Origin: Agaribacillus aureus
GTDB taxonomy: Bacteria; Bacteroidota; Bacteroidia; Cytophagales; Cyclobacteriaceae
NCBI GenBank assembly: GCA_030442055.1
Contig: JAUJEB010000013.1
Location: 1-64,000 of the forward strand
Reading direction: 5' to 3'
Length of the DNA: 64,000 nt
The notes under the pieces were generated by a model, which saw only the letters and a program-made list of their open reading frames with translations, ran no database searches and had not been told where the DNA came from. Positions 44,950-55,026 of this stretch are shown piece after piece. Position 1 is the first letter of the stretch. Every line of letters begins with the position of its first letter. The position numbers and the translations under genes were made by a program.

Positions 44950-47655
44950 ATGAATTATATCCACCATAGATTCTTTTTGCTAATCCTTTTTACCAGTCTG
45001 ATTTCGGAAGGAAAGGCTACTCCGGAAAATATTGCAAGAAAAGCGAAAGTGACCGCCTCGACTTCATTAAGCAGCGAGTTTAAACCGGAGCATGTTACTG
45101 ATGGGATCATAGGAGTTCCCGGCAAGGGTGAGTGGGCCTGTCTGGGGGATACAACAGATTGGGGTTATATCCGCTTTCCCTGGATCCGTCTGACCTGGAA
45201 AAATCCGAAGATCATTAATCGGATTGTGCTTTTCGACAGAGCTTCCTTAAAGGATCACATTGCCGGCGGTAAGCTTTTGTTTAGTGATGGCAGCATGTTA
45301 TGGGTAAACGAAATACCGAACGACGGCTCGGGAAAGGAAATTCGATTCGATCCTAAAACAGTGGAATGGGTGAAGTTTATAACAACCGATGGAAAAGGAA
45401 AAGACCTGGGATTTTCTGAGATTGAGGTTTATCCGGCGCCCGATCAATACAGTGATTTTGTATCGTGGGTCGACCCCTATATAGAAACCAACCGTGGTCG
45501 CTATTTCTTTTTTATAACCGGATCAAGACCATTTGGGATGATTGGCGCCGCGCCGCTTACCAGAAACAAGAACCAGAACGGAGGCGGTTATAATTACAAT
45601 GAAAATGAGATATTGGGATTTGAGCAAATTCATACCTGGATGATAGGAGGATTGGAGGTCATGCCCACACCAGCTAATATAGATCCAACCAAAGGTCAAC
45701 AGGGCTGGAAATCCAAATTTTCCCATAGCGACGAAATTGTTCAGCCCGGCTACCACCGTGTATTCCTGCAGGATCATAAAACCTGGGTGGAATTCTCATC
45801 AACCGACCGGGTGAGTTTCTATCGGTTCCGGTATACACGTGATATGGAAGCAAAGATCCTGACAAACCTGGGGGGGTATGTGGGTAACAGTGTCATGGCA
45901 AAGGCGCAGGTTAAAAAAGTGAATGATATCGAATTTGAAGGTGCTTTCAGTTCTGTCGACCGCTATTGGGGAGGCCCGAAAGAGGTGAAAGTTTTTTTTG
46001 TGATCCAATTTGATAAGCCTTATAAACAGCTCAACGGCTGGCAGGGGAAAAAACAATTAACGCAAATAAAAGAAGCATCCGGCGACAGCCTGGGCATCGC
46101 AGCGATGTACAATGTAACGGCCGGCGATTTATTATCTATGAAAATTGCCATCTCCTACACAAGCATCGAGAATGCCCGAAGAAATCTACAGGAAGAATGT
46201 CCGACATGGGACTTTGACGCCGTCAGACTTGAATCCAAAAAGATATGGAATGAATGGTTAAGTAAAATAAAGGTTGAGGGCGGGACCCAGGCGCAAAAAG
46301 TTAAATTTTATACGGATTTGTGGCATGTCTTGTTGGGCCGGCAAAAAATCAATGATGTCTCCGGAGATTATCCTGACAGGACTACCGGAACGCGTGACGG
46401 TAATTTTACGGCGTCAGTTTTTAAGATCAAGACGCTGCCCAGGGACAGTGAAGGCCGGCTTAAATTTAACATGTATAATTCCGATGCCTGGTGGTTATCA
46501 CAATGGAATCTGAATATCCTTTGGGGACTGGCATGGCCGGAGGTGATGGATGAAATGTCGGCATCCATGGTGCAGTATGCCATTAACGGCGGCTTGTTGC
46601 CAAGGGGTCCCAGCGGCGGGGGATATTCTTACATCATGACCGGTTGTCCCGCCACCAACCTGGTGGTCAGCACCTATCAAAAAGGGTTAATGACCAAGAT
46701 AGACCAGGAAATTGCCTATGAAAAACTGAAACAAAACATGTTGCCGGGAGGCATGCTGGGGAACAGTCAGGATATTTGGTTTTATACCAGGAATGGTTTT
46801 TGGCCCAATAATGCCGGCATTACGGTGGAGGCCGCTTTCCAGGATTATGCCCTGTCTCAAATGGCTTTAAACCTGGATAAAAAAAGGGATTACAGGTACT
46901 TCTTAAAACGATCAGGTGGGTGGAAAAAGCTTTTTAATGAAAAGCAAGGATTACTTTTTCCAAAAGATGAAGATGGTGAATTCATGCACAATGATCCGTT
47001 ATCAGGCGCCGGTTGGATTGAGGCTAATGCCTGGCAGGCCACATGGGCGGTTTCACATGATATCCAGGGGCTTTCCAGGTTGATGGGAGGTCCGGATAGT
47101 CTGTGTGTTAAATTGAACTATGCTTTTAAACAGGCGGAAGATGATGATTTCGTCTTTGCGTATAATGATGGCTACGTAAGCTATGCTAATCAACCAGGTT
47201 GTTCTAATGCCCACGTTTTCAATCACGCAGGTCAACCCTGGCTTTCCCAATATTGGGTACGAAAAGTAAAGGAACAGGCCTATGGCGGCATTACTCCTGA
47301 CCTTGGTTATGGGGGACATGATGAAGATCAGGGCCAAATGGGAGGAACAAGTGCATTGATGGCCATTGGGTTATTTAGTCTGAAAGGCAATGTTTCTTCC
47401 ACCCCTACCTATGATATCACAAGCCCGGTTTTTGATAAAATAACCATTGCACTCGACCCGGTGTATTATCCCGGAAAACAGTTTGTCATCACTACGCATG
47501 ACAATTCAGCTGAAAACATTTACATTCAAAAAGCGTCGCTGAACGGCCAAAAATTAGACCGGTTTTGGTTTGAGCACAAGGTATTTGCCAAAGGAGGTCA
47601 CCTGGAAATATACCTCGGACCTGAGCCCAATAAAAGCTGGGGCGTAAACAAATAA
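44950..47655 (+). CDS. GH92 family alpha-mannosidase, secreted
   Basis: This 901-residue exported enzyme has a signal peptide (about 23 residues) and then an F5/8-type-C-like sugar-binding domain (about 30-165). The GH92 fold follows: a beta-sandwich beginning VDPYIETNRGRYFFF and an alpha/alpha barrel. GH92 are calcium-dependent exo-alpha-mannosidases that trim N-glycans and yeast mannan. The catalytic region DEDQGQM (791-797) corresponds to the conserved D/E cluster of the family; the sequence around it (GGTSALMAIGLF) departs from the usual SAWYVFSALGF, so this is a divergent subgroup. It is followed by SusC/SusD and carries a palindromic control site upstream. Confidence 0.88.
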   Translation: MNYIHHRFFLLILFTSLISEGKATPENIARKAKVTASTSLSSEFKPEHVTDGIIGVPGKGEWACLGDTTDWGYIRFPWIRLTWKNPKIINRIVLFDRASLKDHIAGGKLLFSDGSMLWVNEIPNDGSGKEIRFDPKTVEWVKFITTDGKGKDLGFSEIEVYPAPDQYSDFVSWVDPYIETNRGRYFFFITGSRPFGMIGAAPLTRNKNQNGGGYNYNENEILGFEQIHTWMIGGLEVMPTPANIDPTKGQQGWKSKFSHSDEIVQPGYHRVFLQDHKTWVEFSSTDRVSFYRFRYTRDMEAKILTNLGGYVGNSVMAKAQVKKVNDIEFEGAFSSVDRYWGGPKEVKVFFVIQFDKPYKQLNGWQGKKQLTQIKEASGDSLGIAAMYNVTAGDLLSMKIAISYTSIENARRNLQEECPTWDFDAVRLESKKIWNEWLSKIKVEGGTQAQKVKFYTDLWHVLLGRQKINDVSGDYPDRTTGTRDGNFTASVFKIKTLPRDSEGRLKFNMYNSDAWWLSQWNLNILWGLAWPEVMDEMSASMVQYAINGGLLPRGPSGGGYSYIMTGCPATNLVVSTYQKGLMTKIDQEIAYEKLKQNMLPGGMLGNSQDIWFYTRNGFWPNNAGITVEAAFQDYALSQMALNLDKKRDYRYFLKRSGGWKKLFNEKQGLLFPKDEDGEFMHNDPLSGAGWIEANAWQATWAVSHDIQGLSRLMGGPDSLCVKLNYAFKQAEDDDFVFAYNDGYVSYANQPGCSNAHVFNHAGQPWLSQYWVRKVKEQAYGGITPDLGYGGHDEDQGQMGGTSALMAIGLFSLKGNVSSTPTYDITSPVFDKITIALDPVYYPGKQFVITTHDNSAENIYIQKASLNGQKLDRFWFEHKVFAKGGHLEIYLGPEPNKSWGVNK

Positions 47656-47714
47656 TAGAAAAAGGTGTGGAATAGTTTTTTTTCTCGGATTTTTTCGACA
47701 AATTTGATTTGTCC

Positions 47715-47730
47715 ATATGTTCATACATAT
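47715..47730. promoter_or_regulatory. Candidate GntR operator upstream of SusC
   Basis: ATATGT-TCAT-ACATAT is a perfect 6-bp inverted repeat with 4-bp spacer, the TGT-N4-ACA layout expected of GntR/HutC-type regulators. The 9-mer TCCATATGT occurs at 47712-47720 and again at 47743-47751, 31 bp apart. A separate repeat, ACAAAT-TTG-ATTTGT, is at 47698-47712. TTCATATGAA overlaps the SusC start codon. The site is about 82 bp before the ATG. Confidence 0.6.
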
Positions 47731-47811
47731 TAAATTTATTAATCCATATGTCTGAAAAAGAGGCTTTCCAATGTACTTAACTAAAAAATCTAAACTTAAA
47801 GATCTGTTCAT

Positions 47812-50800
47812 ATGAAACGAAATGTCTACCCGAAAGGAAAGATAATTCTGCTTGCATTATTATGCTTCTATCAGCAATTGCTGGCTGATATTGCGCCCTT
47901 TGCCCATTCTGCAGCCTTACAGGAAAGACCAATATCCGGAAAGGTGAAATCCATGGATGGAGAAGAATTGCCTGGGGTGAATGTATTGATCAAAGGCACG
48001 ACCATTGGCACCGTCACTGATGTCAATGGAGACTATCGGCTGACGGTACCGGATGAAAATGCGGTCTTGGTATTTTCCTATGTTGGCTACGTAACCGAAG
48101 AAATTGCTGTAGAAAATCAATCGGTCATCGATATTGTATTAATTCAGACAGTAGAGTCACTTTCGGAGGTAATCGTAATCGGGTATGGCACAGTGAAGAA
48201 ATCTGATTTAACCGGTGCGGTTTCTTCGGTGAAGTCAGAAGAGTTAAAGGCAATTCCGGTCACCTCGTTTGACCAGGCATTACAGGGCAGAGCCGCAGGG
48301 GTGCAGGTAATACAAACAACCGGTGCACCCGGAGGCGAGACTAACATTCGGATCAGGGGGGCAAGCTCGGTCAATGCCAGCAGTGAGCCCCTGTATGTGA
48401 TCGATGGTATGCTCATCAATAGCGATGGCGGTGAAATGACAATTGGTGGACGAGGACCGCGTATTGGCCCCCTGTCTTCCATCAATCCCAATGAAATTGA
48501 ATCAATTGAAGTCTTAAAGGATGCTTCAGCTACCGCCATATACGGGTCCAGGGGCGCCAATGGTGTGATCCTGATTACGACTAAAAGGGGTAAAGCAGGG
48601 CAAGCCGCTATTAATTTTGAAAGTTATTATGGCTGGCAGGAAGCGGCTAATCAACTGGATCTCCTAAACGCGGAACAGTTTGCTCAACTCGTTAATGAGG
48701 CCAACATCAACGCCGGCAGGAATCCGGCATATGTAAACCCCGCTACATTGGGGGAGGGAACCGACTGGCAGGAAGAACTGTTGAGAGTAGCACCCATTGC
48801 CAACTACCAGCTTACTTTGTCGGGTGGCACCGAGAAAGTCCGATATGCCGTATCAGGTGGCTATTTTATGCAGGATGGCATCGTCATCGACTCAGATTTT
48901 GACAGGTATTCCTTCCGGGCCAATATAGATTCCGATATCAGGGAAAATTTAACCATCGGGACCAGCCTTTCTTATAACAGGTCTTCCTCAAATGGTGTCT
49001 TGACAGGCCCCGGACAGATAATTCCTGGCGTCATTACCGGAGCCATGCAATTCAATCCCATTGCCACCGTCTACGACCCCCGTGAAGCTTTGGGGTATAC
49101 TTTCGAGCATTTTCTGAAAACGGGCATTGCCAATCCTGTAGCAGAAGCCAGAGAATATGAAGCCGAGACCATAACTACCCGGATCCTTGGCAATGTATAT
49201 GCCGAATATGAAATAATGGAAGGACTGGACTTCCGAACCAGTTTTGGTATAGATGGTTTAAACTCAAAATCAAATACCTTTGGTCCAAATGGCCTGAAAA
49301 GGACGGAGAGCAGTCTGGGTGAAGCAAGTGTAGGAACACTTCAGGCATTAACCTGGCTAAACACCAATACCCTTACCTTTGACAGGGCACTCGGCGACCA
49401 CAGCAATTTCAATGCTATGGTGGGTTTTGAAATACAGCAATTCAATAATGAGTCGCTGACCACACTTGTTTTCGATTTTCCCGATCCCCGCTCTGGCTGG
49501 CACAATCTGGGCGCTGGCCAAAATCCACAACCTCCCATCAACGGGGAATTGGATTGGAGCCTGATCTCTTATTTAGGCAGAATAAATTATTCCTTGCATG
49601 AAAAATATTTGTTTACACTATCAGGCCGAATAGATGGCGCTTCCAAGTTCGCCGAAGGAAATAAATACGGTTTCTTTCCCTCGGGCGCCTTTGCCTGGCA
49701 AGTCAGTGATGAGCCTTTTATGAAAGACCTGGGCTTTATCTATGACTTAAAATTAAGAGCCAGCTACGGTCTCACGGGTAATCAGGCTATTGGCCCATAC
49801 GGATCTCTGGCACTAATAACAGATTTCGGAGAGGGCGTCTTTAACAATGGCAGCGGTCCCGCTGAAGTTATCTTCGGAAGAGAACCGCTATCTTTTCCCA
49901 ACGAGGACTTGCAGTGGGAGACTACCCAACAGGCAAATGTAGGTATCGATCTTTCTGTTTTGGAAGGTAGAATATCTCTGACGACAGAACTATATCACAA
50001 AAAGACCTCCGATTTATTGCTAATCACCCCTATTCCATTTACCACCGGTTTTCAAAATACACTGCTAAACGTCGGAAATGTGGAAAACAAGGGTTTTAGC
50101 CTTGAGTTTAATTCAATTAATACCAAAGGTGCCGTAAGGTGGAACACCGCTCTTAACTTTTCTGTCAACAGAAATAAAATTACCAACCTGGCAAGGAATG
50201 AAGATATAAACCTCGGGTTCGGCGGCAATATTTTGAGAGAAGGAGAACCCATCGGTACCTTTTTTGGCTATGTTTTCGATGGCATCTTTCAAACCGAAGC
50301 CGAAACAGAATCAAGTCCTGTTATTGTCGGTCAAAACCCATCGGCCGGGGATCGAAAGTACCGGGACATCAGCGGCCCGAATGGCACACCTGATGGTGTT
50401 ATCAATGACCTGGACCGGACCATCATCGGTTCTGCTCAGCCAGACTTCATCTGGGGTTTTAGCAATGAGGTCAGCTATAAGAACTTTACACTGAATCTGT
50501 TCTTTCAGGGATCCCAGGGCAATGACATGGTAAATATGAACTTGCTGAATATCGAAAATGTCAATGGCCAGCAAAACGTGCTGGAAGAAGCCTGGACCAG
50601 GCGGTGGACACCGAATAATCCCAGCAATGAATATGCGCGGGCGCTGGCTACTGCCAACGATAACATATTCTCTTCCAGGTTTGTAGAAGACGCCTCCTAC
50701 ATCAGGCTGAAAAATGTAATGCTCAGCTATGATTTCCCCTCCCCCATCCTGGAAAAGCTGCGCCTCCAGAATCTGAGGGTTTATGCAAGTGGCACTAATC

Positions 50801-50937
50801 TTTTCACCATCACAGACTACAGCGGATATGATCCGGAGGGTAACGCTTACGGTGCCACTACGAATATCGTAGGTGTGGACGATGGAAATTACCCTCAGAC
50901 TAAAACCTATTTACTGGGACTTAACATAGGATTTTAA
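47812..50937 (+). CDS. SusC/RagA family TonB-linked outer membrane protein of the mannoside locus
   Basis: This 1041-residue TonB-dependent transporter has a signal peptide, a carboxypeptidase-regulatory-like domain (about 42-125, GTTIGTVTDVNGDYRL), a plug (about 130-245, ending IYGSRGANGVILITTKRG) and a C-terminal beta-barrel with terminal Phe. It is expected to pull manno-oligosaccharides through the outer membrane with its SusD partner 18 bp downstream. It follows the GH92 gene and has its own set of inverted and direct repeats upstream. Confidence 0.95.
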   Translation: MKRNVYPKGKIILLALLCFYQQLLADIAPFAHSAALQERPISGKVKSMDGEELPGVNVLIKGTTIGTVTDVNGDYRLTVPDENAVLVFSYVGYVTEEIAVENQSVIDIVLIQTVESLSEVIVIGYGTVKKSDLTGAVSSVKSEELKAIPVTSFDQALQGRAAGVQVIQTTGAPGGETNIRIRGASSVNASSEPLYVIDGMLINSDGGEMTIGGRGPRIGPLSSINPNEIESIEVLKDASATAIYGSRGANGVILITTKRGKAGQAAINFESYYGWQEAANQLDLLNAEQFAQLVNEANINAGRNPAYVNPATLGEGTDWQEELLRVAPIANYQLTLSGGTEKVRYAVSGGYFMQDGIVIDSDFDRYSFRANIDSDIRENLTIGTSLSYNRSSSNGVLTGPGQIIPGVITGAMQFNPIATVYDPREALGYTFEHFLKTGIANPVAEAREYEAETITTRILGNVYAEYEIMEGLDFRTSFGIDGLNSKSNTFGPNGLKRTESSLGEASVGTLQALTWLNTNTLTFDRALGDHSNFNAMVGFEIQQFNNESLTTLVFDFPDPRSGWHNLGAGQNPQPPINGELDWSLISYLGRINYSLHEKYLFTLSGRIDGASKFAEGNKYGFFPSGAFAWQVSDEPFMKDLGFIYDLKLRASYGLTGNQAIGPYGSLALITDFGEGVFNNGSGPAEVIFGREPLSFPNEDLQWETTQQANVGIDLSVLEGRISLTTELYHKKTSDLLLITPIPFTTGFQNTLLNVGNVENKGFSLEFNSINTKGAVRWNTALNFSVNRNKITNLARNEDINLGFGGNILREGEPIGTFFGYVFDGIFQTEAETESSPVIVGQNPSAGDRKYRDISGPNGTPDGVINDLDRTIIGSAQPDFIWGFSNEVSYKNFTLNLFFQGSQGNDMVNMNLLNIENVNGQQNVLEEAWTRRWTPNNPSNEYARALATANDNIFSSRFVEDASYIRLKNVMLSYDFPSPILEKLRLQNLRVYASGTNLFTITDYSGYDPEGNAYGATTNIVGVDDGNYPQTKTYLLGLNIGF

Positions 50938-50955
50938 TATCAAATCAGGATAAAA

Positions 50956-52455
50956 ATGAGAAATTTAATAAAATATTTGAAGAGACTTATCCCAGGAATT
51001 TTGCTCTGCATGGTAATCGTTTCATGTAGTGATTTTCTGGAGGAAGATCCTCAGAATACCGTGGCACAAAACAACTATTATGCTAATGAACAGGATGCCA
51101 TTTCAGCGGTGAATGCCATCTACGCATATTTAGGATCCTATAACCTCGACTTTGCCGGTCCATTCCCCGGCAATACGGCAGGCATTTATCACAGTACCTT
51201 CTGGGTTACCAGCGGACTGGCCTCAGACAACTTAAAAAACAACCAACTGGGTGCTGTTCAAAACGATCAGCTGGCGACCTTCTCTTACAATGCTGAAAAT
51301 GCCAATTTACTGGAGATCTGGAGAGTGCATTATAAGGCAATCTACCTGGCCAATATTGCCATTGAAAGAATTCCAGGAATCGAAATGGACAATACTTTGA
51401 AAAACCGCTTGGTCAATGAGGCGAAATTTCTTCGGGGGTTGATGTATTTTAACATGGTCAGAATGTTTGGCGACATACCACTTATCATTACCGAAAGCAG
51501 CCCATTGAACGTCAATGCTTCCCCTGCAGATGAAATTTACGACCAGATAATTTTGGACTTTACTGACGCGGAGGCCTTGCCCCCGGACGGTAGTATTGCA
51601 GAGGGAAGAGCTACCGGTGGTGCTGCTAAGGCACTATTGGCAAAAGTATATCTTACACTTGAAGATTATCAAAAGGCAAGCGAGAAAGCCCTCGAAGTTA
51701 TCGACGCCAACACCTACGAATTATGGGATAACTTCGCCGATGTATTCAAACTGTCAAGCCGCGGTGGAAAAGAAGCCATATTTTCAGTTGGTTTCGGCGA
51801 TGCCGGTGGAAGCATCTCCTTTTGGGAAGTGGGCCAGTTTAACGTAAGGCTTTTGCCGGTAGAGCTATCAAATGCCAGATCACAGGTCAGCAATACACAG
51901 GGATGGCAAACAGCAACACAGGATCTATATGATGCCTTTGATGTTAATGATGAAAGAAGGAATGTCATTTTTATGACCGAATTCCTGGATGATGACGGCG
52001 TAACAGTTCAGCTGGATAAGATTTATATCAAGAAATATTGGGATGAGGCAGCAGATCCTACCGCGGGAGGTTCATCCAATGACTTTCCCGTTATAAGGTA
52101 TGCCGAAGTGCTGCTGATATATGCGGAAGCCCAGGCGGAGCTGGGGAACTTTAACACTGCCAACGACTACCTGAATCTCGTCAGAAACCGGGCGGGGTTA
52201 GGTGATGTAAACCTTACCGGATTGGCGGAATTCAAAGAAGCTGTCCTGGACGAAAGAAGAAAAGAGTTCGTGGCCGAAGGGATCAGGTGGTTTGACCTCG
52301 TAAGAACTGAAACGTTGGATGAAAAAGTCCACGCTGCCAAGGACGACGAATACGCCGTTTCTATTCCAACGTTGGGACCGGATTATTATGTCTTTCCCAT
52401 TCCCCAAAGAGAAAGGGACACAAACCCCAACCTACCACAAAATGCAGGATTTTAA
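50956..52455 (+). CDS. SusD/RagB family outer membrane lipoprotein of the mannoside locus
   Basis: This 499-residue lipoprotein has Cys24 in IVSC and a SusD architecture: TPR-like helices with NRLVNEAKFLRGLMYFNMVRMFGDIPL and the C-terminal LDERRKEFVAEGIRWFDLVR signature. It forms the extracellular lid of the upstream SusC and binds the glycan. It is a canonical SusD (RagB) rather than the SusD-like 2 type of the first pair. The next gene begins within 33 bp. Confidence 0.95.
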   Translation: MRNLIKYLKRLIPGILLCMVIVSCSDFLEEDPQNTVAQNNYYANEQDAISAVNAIYAYLGSYNLDFAGPFPGNTAGIYHSTFWVTSGLASDNLKNNQLGAVQNDQLATFSYNAENANLLEIWRVHYKAIYLANIAIERIPGIEMDNTLKNRLVNEAKFLRGLMYFNMVRMFGDIPLIITESSPLNVNASPADEIYDQIILDFTDAEALPPDGSIAEGRATGGAAKALLAKVYLTLEDYQKASEKALEVIDANTYELWDNFADVFKLSSRGGKEAIFSVGFGDAGGSISFWEVGQFNVRLLPVELSNARSQVSNTQGWQTATQDLYDAFDVNDERRNVIFMTEFLDDDGVTVQLDKIYIKKYWDEAADPTAGGSSNDFPVIRYAEVLLIYAEAQAELGNFNTANDYLNLVRNRAGLGDVNLTGLAEFKEAVLDERRKEFVAEGIRWFDLVRTETLDEKVHAAKDDEYAVSIPTLGPDYYVFPIPQRERDTNPNLPQNAGF

Positions 52456-52488
52456 ATGAGATTAAAGCGTAAAAATAATAATAGAGAA

Positions 52489-53334
52489 ATGAAGGCTTTT
52501 AAAAGATTTTTCAAGTATTGTTTGTTTTCCGGCACACTACTCCATTTGATGAGCTGTGAAACTGATGAGCAAGGACCGGAAGACTTTTTTGATCGGGATG
52601 GTTTTACCGTTGAACTTTCGGCTGAAAAAACCCTGGGACATGGCCAGTATCGGGCTTCGGCTGAGTCGGGTGATGTTGTTTCCGTTGATGTGATAACCAC
52701 ATCGCAGGATAATCTGACGGCATTGAAAATTACAAAAACCGTCAACCTAGCGGTAGACGCAACCTTTGGAAATAGCGGTTCGCTGGTTGTAGATGCCACG
52801 GGCTCCGATTTCACCTACAACTTCTCCTATGCAACTGATACCGCTGATGTAGACCAATTCATCGGCTTTACTTTTGAGGCCACTGATGCCGCAGGAAAAA
52901 AGGAAGTAAGCGATCTTACCCTTAATGTTACTTTATCGCCCCGTGATAATCTACCAAGGAGACGTTGGGCGCTTACATCTATTTTACACGTCAATCAAGG
53001 AAACCTGGAGGTAATTAAAGAATGCGAGAAAGACAATTCCATGTTGCTCAATGCCGATAGCACCATTGTGATAGATTATGGCGCCGATACAGGGGCGGGA
53101 GATTGTCTTTTTGATGGATTTAATATCTATGATAAATGGTATCTGACAGCCGATGAAAAACAATTTACCTGGGAATTTCATGGATTGTTCGATCCCAGCA
53201 CAACGGTGGAAACGTTTGAGGTCAGAACGCTTACAACAGATGAATTGGGGCTAGAACTAGAGGTGGATTTGACAGTGTTTGGCCTGGGAATTGAAACCTT
53301 TCTGTATACCTATAAGGCGGTTCCCAGGGAATAA
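52489..53334 (+). CDS. Surface glycan-binding-like lipoprotein
   Basis: With this start the protein has 281 residues and a lipoprotein signal (HLMSC, Cys23); a start at 52456, directly after the SusD stop, would add 11 residues. The mature part has an N-terminal beta-sandwich-like domain (about 30-165) and a C-terminal beta-rich domain (about 170-280, RRRWALTSILHVNQGN and WYLTADEKQFTWEFHG) that resembles lipocalin-like domains of Bacteroidota lipoproteins. Genes in this place after SusD usually encode surface glycan-binding proteins (SGBP/SusE-F). No enzymatic motif is visible. Confidence 0.72.
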   Translation: MKAFKRFFKYCLFSGTLLHLMSCETDEQGPEDFFDRDGFTVELSAEKTLGHGQYRASAESGDVVSVDVITTSQDNLTALKITKTVNLAVDATFGNSGSLVVDATGSDFTYNFSYATDTADVDQFIGFTFEATDAAGKKEVSDLTLNVTLSPRDNLPRRRWALTSILHVNQGNLEVIKECEKDNSMLLNADSTIVIDYGADTGAGDCLFDGFNIYDKWYLTADEKQFTWEFHGLFDPSTTVETFEVRTLTTDELGLELEVDLTVFGLGIETFLYTYKAVPRE

Positions 53335-53749
53335 AGCTTAAAATTTAGTCTTGCGGACAGCGCTAGTGCTTGCAAGACAAACCTTATGTGGGTCGCAGGT
53401 TGAAACGGTTGAATAATAGTTGCCGGATGGCTATTGGACATCATGTTGTGAACGCCTTTTAACTTAATAATCCTCTTCAAATCTTAACGAAGGTGTTTAC
53501 AAATACAGATGGCTGGTATGAAGGTTTGAAAGGGGCCTTTGCCATCATCCGAAAACAAGATTGCGTTGGCTAGCCTTGTTTAATCTGTTGATACCTATGG
53601 CGGCCCACTTTTATTGTTTTTTTTTGAAAACATAAAACAAAACTTCGATCCGGGTAACTGCTGGAGAGATTCAAAAAAAGAGGTTAATTGAGCGGCTTTT
53701 ACCCGTTCGATCGTACTGATTATATTTAACTAAAATTGATTAAAAATCA
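53335..53749. other. Intergenic region between SGBP-like and DUF4185-like genes
   Basis: This 415-bp spacer carries a hairpin, GTCTTGC (about 53349-53355) with GCAAGAC (about 53373-53379), just after the lipoprotein gene, without a T tract. Near the end, ATTGATT-AAA-AATCAAT (53735-53751) is a perfect inverted repeat overlapping the next start codon and may control its translation or transcription. The middle shows no protein-like frame. It may separate two transcription units. Confidence 0.35.
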
Positions 53750-54967
53750 ATGATGAAAAATTGTTTATTAGCGGGTATCATTTATTCGTCTTTGTTGTTT
53801 TCCTGTACACAGGAGAAAGGACATACCGAAGATCCTCCTTTTGCCGAACCAAAGAAAGATTTAAAATTCACTGTTGAAAAAGCCCCTGAGTGGACAGCTA
53901 TGTTCAAACGATCTTCCGGATGGTTTGGGGGAGACGGTATTTTTGCCATTCCTTTTTCCGGTGTTGACGTGGCAAAAGGCACGTCCGAAGCCGATAGCGT
54001 CTTGTTTGTTTTTAGTGATACCATGCTTGGAGAGATCCGGGATGGCAAACTTCAGCCCGGCTATAAAATGGTCAATAACTCTGTGGCTGTTTTAAAAGGA
54101 GGTGACCCGGATGATACAAGGATGAAATTTTTAATTGCCGATGAAACCGGCAGTCCCAACGCTATATTCACGCCTCAAACACCTGCCTCCAAACCAGGTG
54201 AATATTACTGGTTAGGTGATGGCTTTGTGAATCAGGAAAGGGAAAACAGCTTATACATTTTTGCCTACCGCATTCAAAACCTGGACAACAACTCACTGTT
54301 CCCTTTCAAGGAAGTGGGTAATTCCCTCCTGGTGATTCCGCGGGAAAGCCAATTTCCTTTCGAAGAACACTATCAACTGGATATTCCATTTTTTACTTCA
54401 TCCAAGGGCGATTCTACCCATATTTCCTTTGGAGCAGGCGTGCTGGAAAATACTGTGGATGCAGGGGTTCCAGGTGGTGATGGCTATGTTTATGTGTATG
54501 GTGTAAAAGGGGACAAAAAGAAGCTGGTAGCAGCAAGGGTGCAACCCAGGGCCGTGGAAAACTTTGAAACCTGGCAGTTTTGGGATGGGGTAAACTGGTC
54601 TTCCAACCCCGATCAAATGGTACCGGTAAGTGACAGCGTTTCCAACGAACTAAGTGTGGTCCCGCTGGCAAATGGCCAATATGCTTTGATCTATCAATAC
54701 ATTGGTATTTTCCCCGATATTTACATGCAAATCGGCCCCTCCCCTGTCGGACCTTTTGGACCAAGGCAAAAAATCTACGATACCCGCGATGACATCACCG
54801 ACCCCGACCTTTTTACTTATAACGCCAAAGGCCATCCGGCCATCTCTAAACCGGGTGAACTTCTGATAAGCTACAATGTGAATAGCTTTAAGTTTTTTGA
54901 CATCATAGAGGCAAAACCCTTTTTGTATCGTCCCCGATTTTTTAAAATTGTTTTTGATGAAGGCTGA
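53750..54967 (+). CDS. DUF4185-like beta-propeller lipoprotein
   Basis: This 405-residue lipoprotein has Cys19 in LLFSC. The mature protein looks like the DUF4185/DUF5005-type five-bladed propeller: FGGDGIFAIPFSG, LFVFSDTMLGEI, NNSVAVLKGG and ITDPDLFTYNAKGHPAI. Propellers of this kind are commonly glycosidases or glycan-binding proteins in polysaccharide utilisation loci. I cannot assign a catalytic residue pair. A start at 53753 (second ATG) is equally possible. The MFS porter follows 59 bp later. Confidence 0.7.
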   Translation: MMKNCLLAGIIYSSLLFSCTQEKGHTEDPPFAEPKKDLKFTVEKAPEWTAMFKRSSGWFGGDGIFAIPFSGVDVAKGTSEADSVLFVFSDTMLGEIRDGKLQPGYKMVNNSVAVLKGGDPDDTRMKFLIADETGSPNAIFTPQTPASKPGEYYWLGDGFVNQERENSLYIFAYRIQNLDNNSLFPFKEVGNSLLVIPRESQFPFEEHYQLDIPFFTSSKGDSTHISFGAGVLENTVDAGVPGGDGYVYVYGVKGDKKKLVAARVQPRAVENFETWQFWDGVNWSSNPDQMVPVSDSVSNELSVVPLANGQYALIYQYIGIFPDIYMQIGPSPVGPFGPRQKIYDTRDDITDPDLFTYNAKGHPAISKPGELLISYNVNSFKFFDIIEAKPFLYRPRFFKIVFDEG

Positions 54968-55026
54968 CGGCAATAAATACAATTATTTTCACAGCAGCAT
55001 CACTTGCTGTCGGTAAAAAGCGTTTC

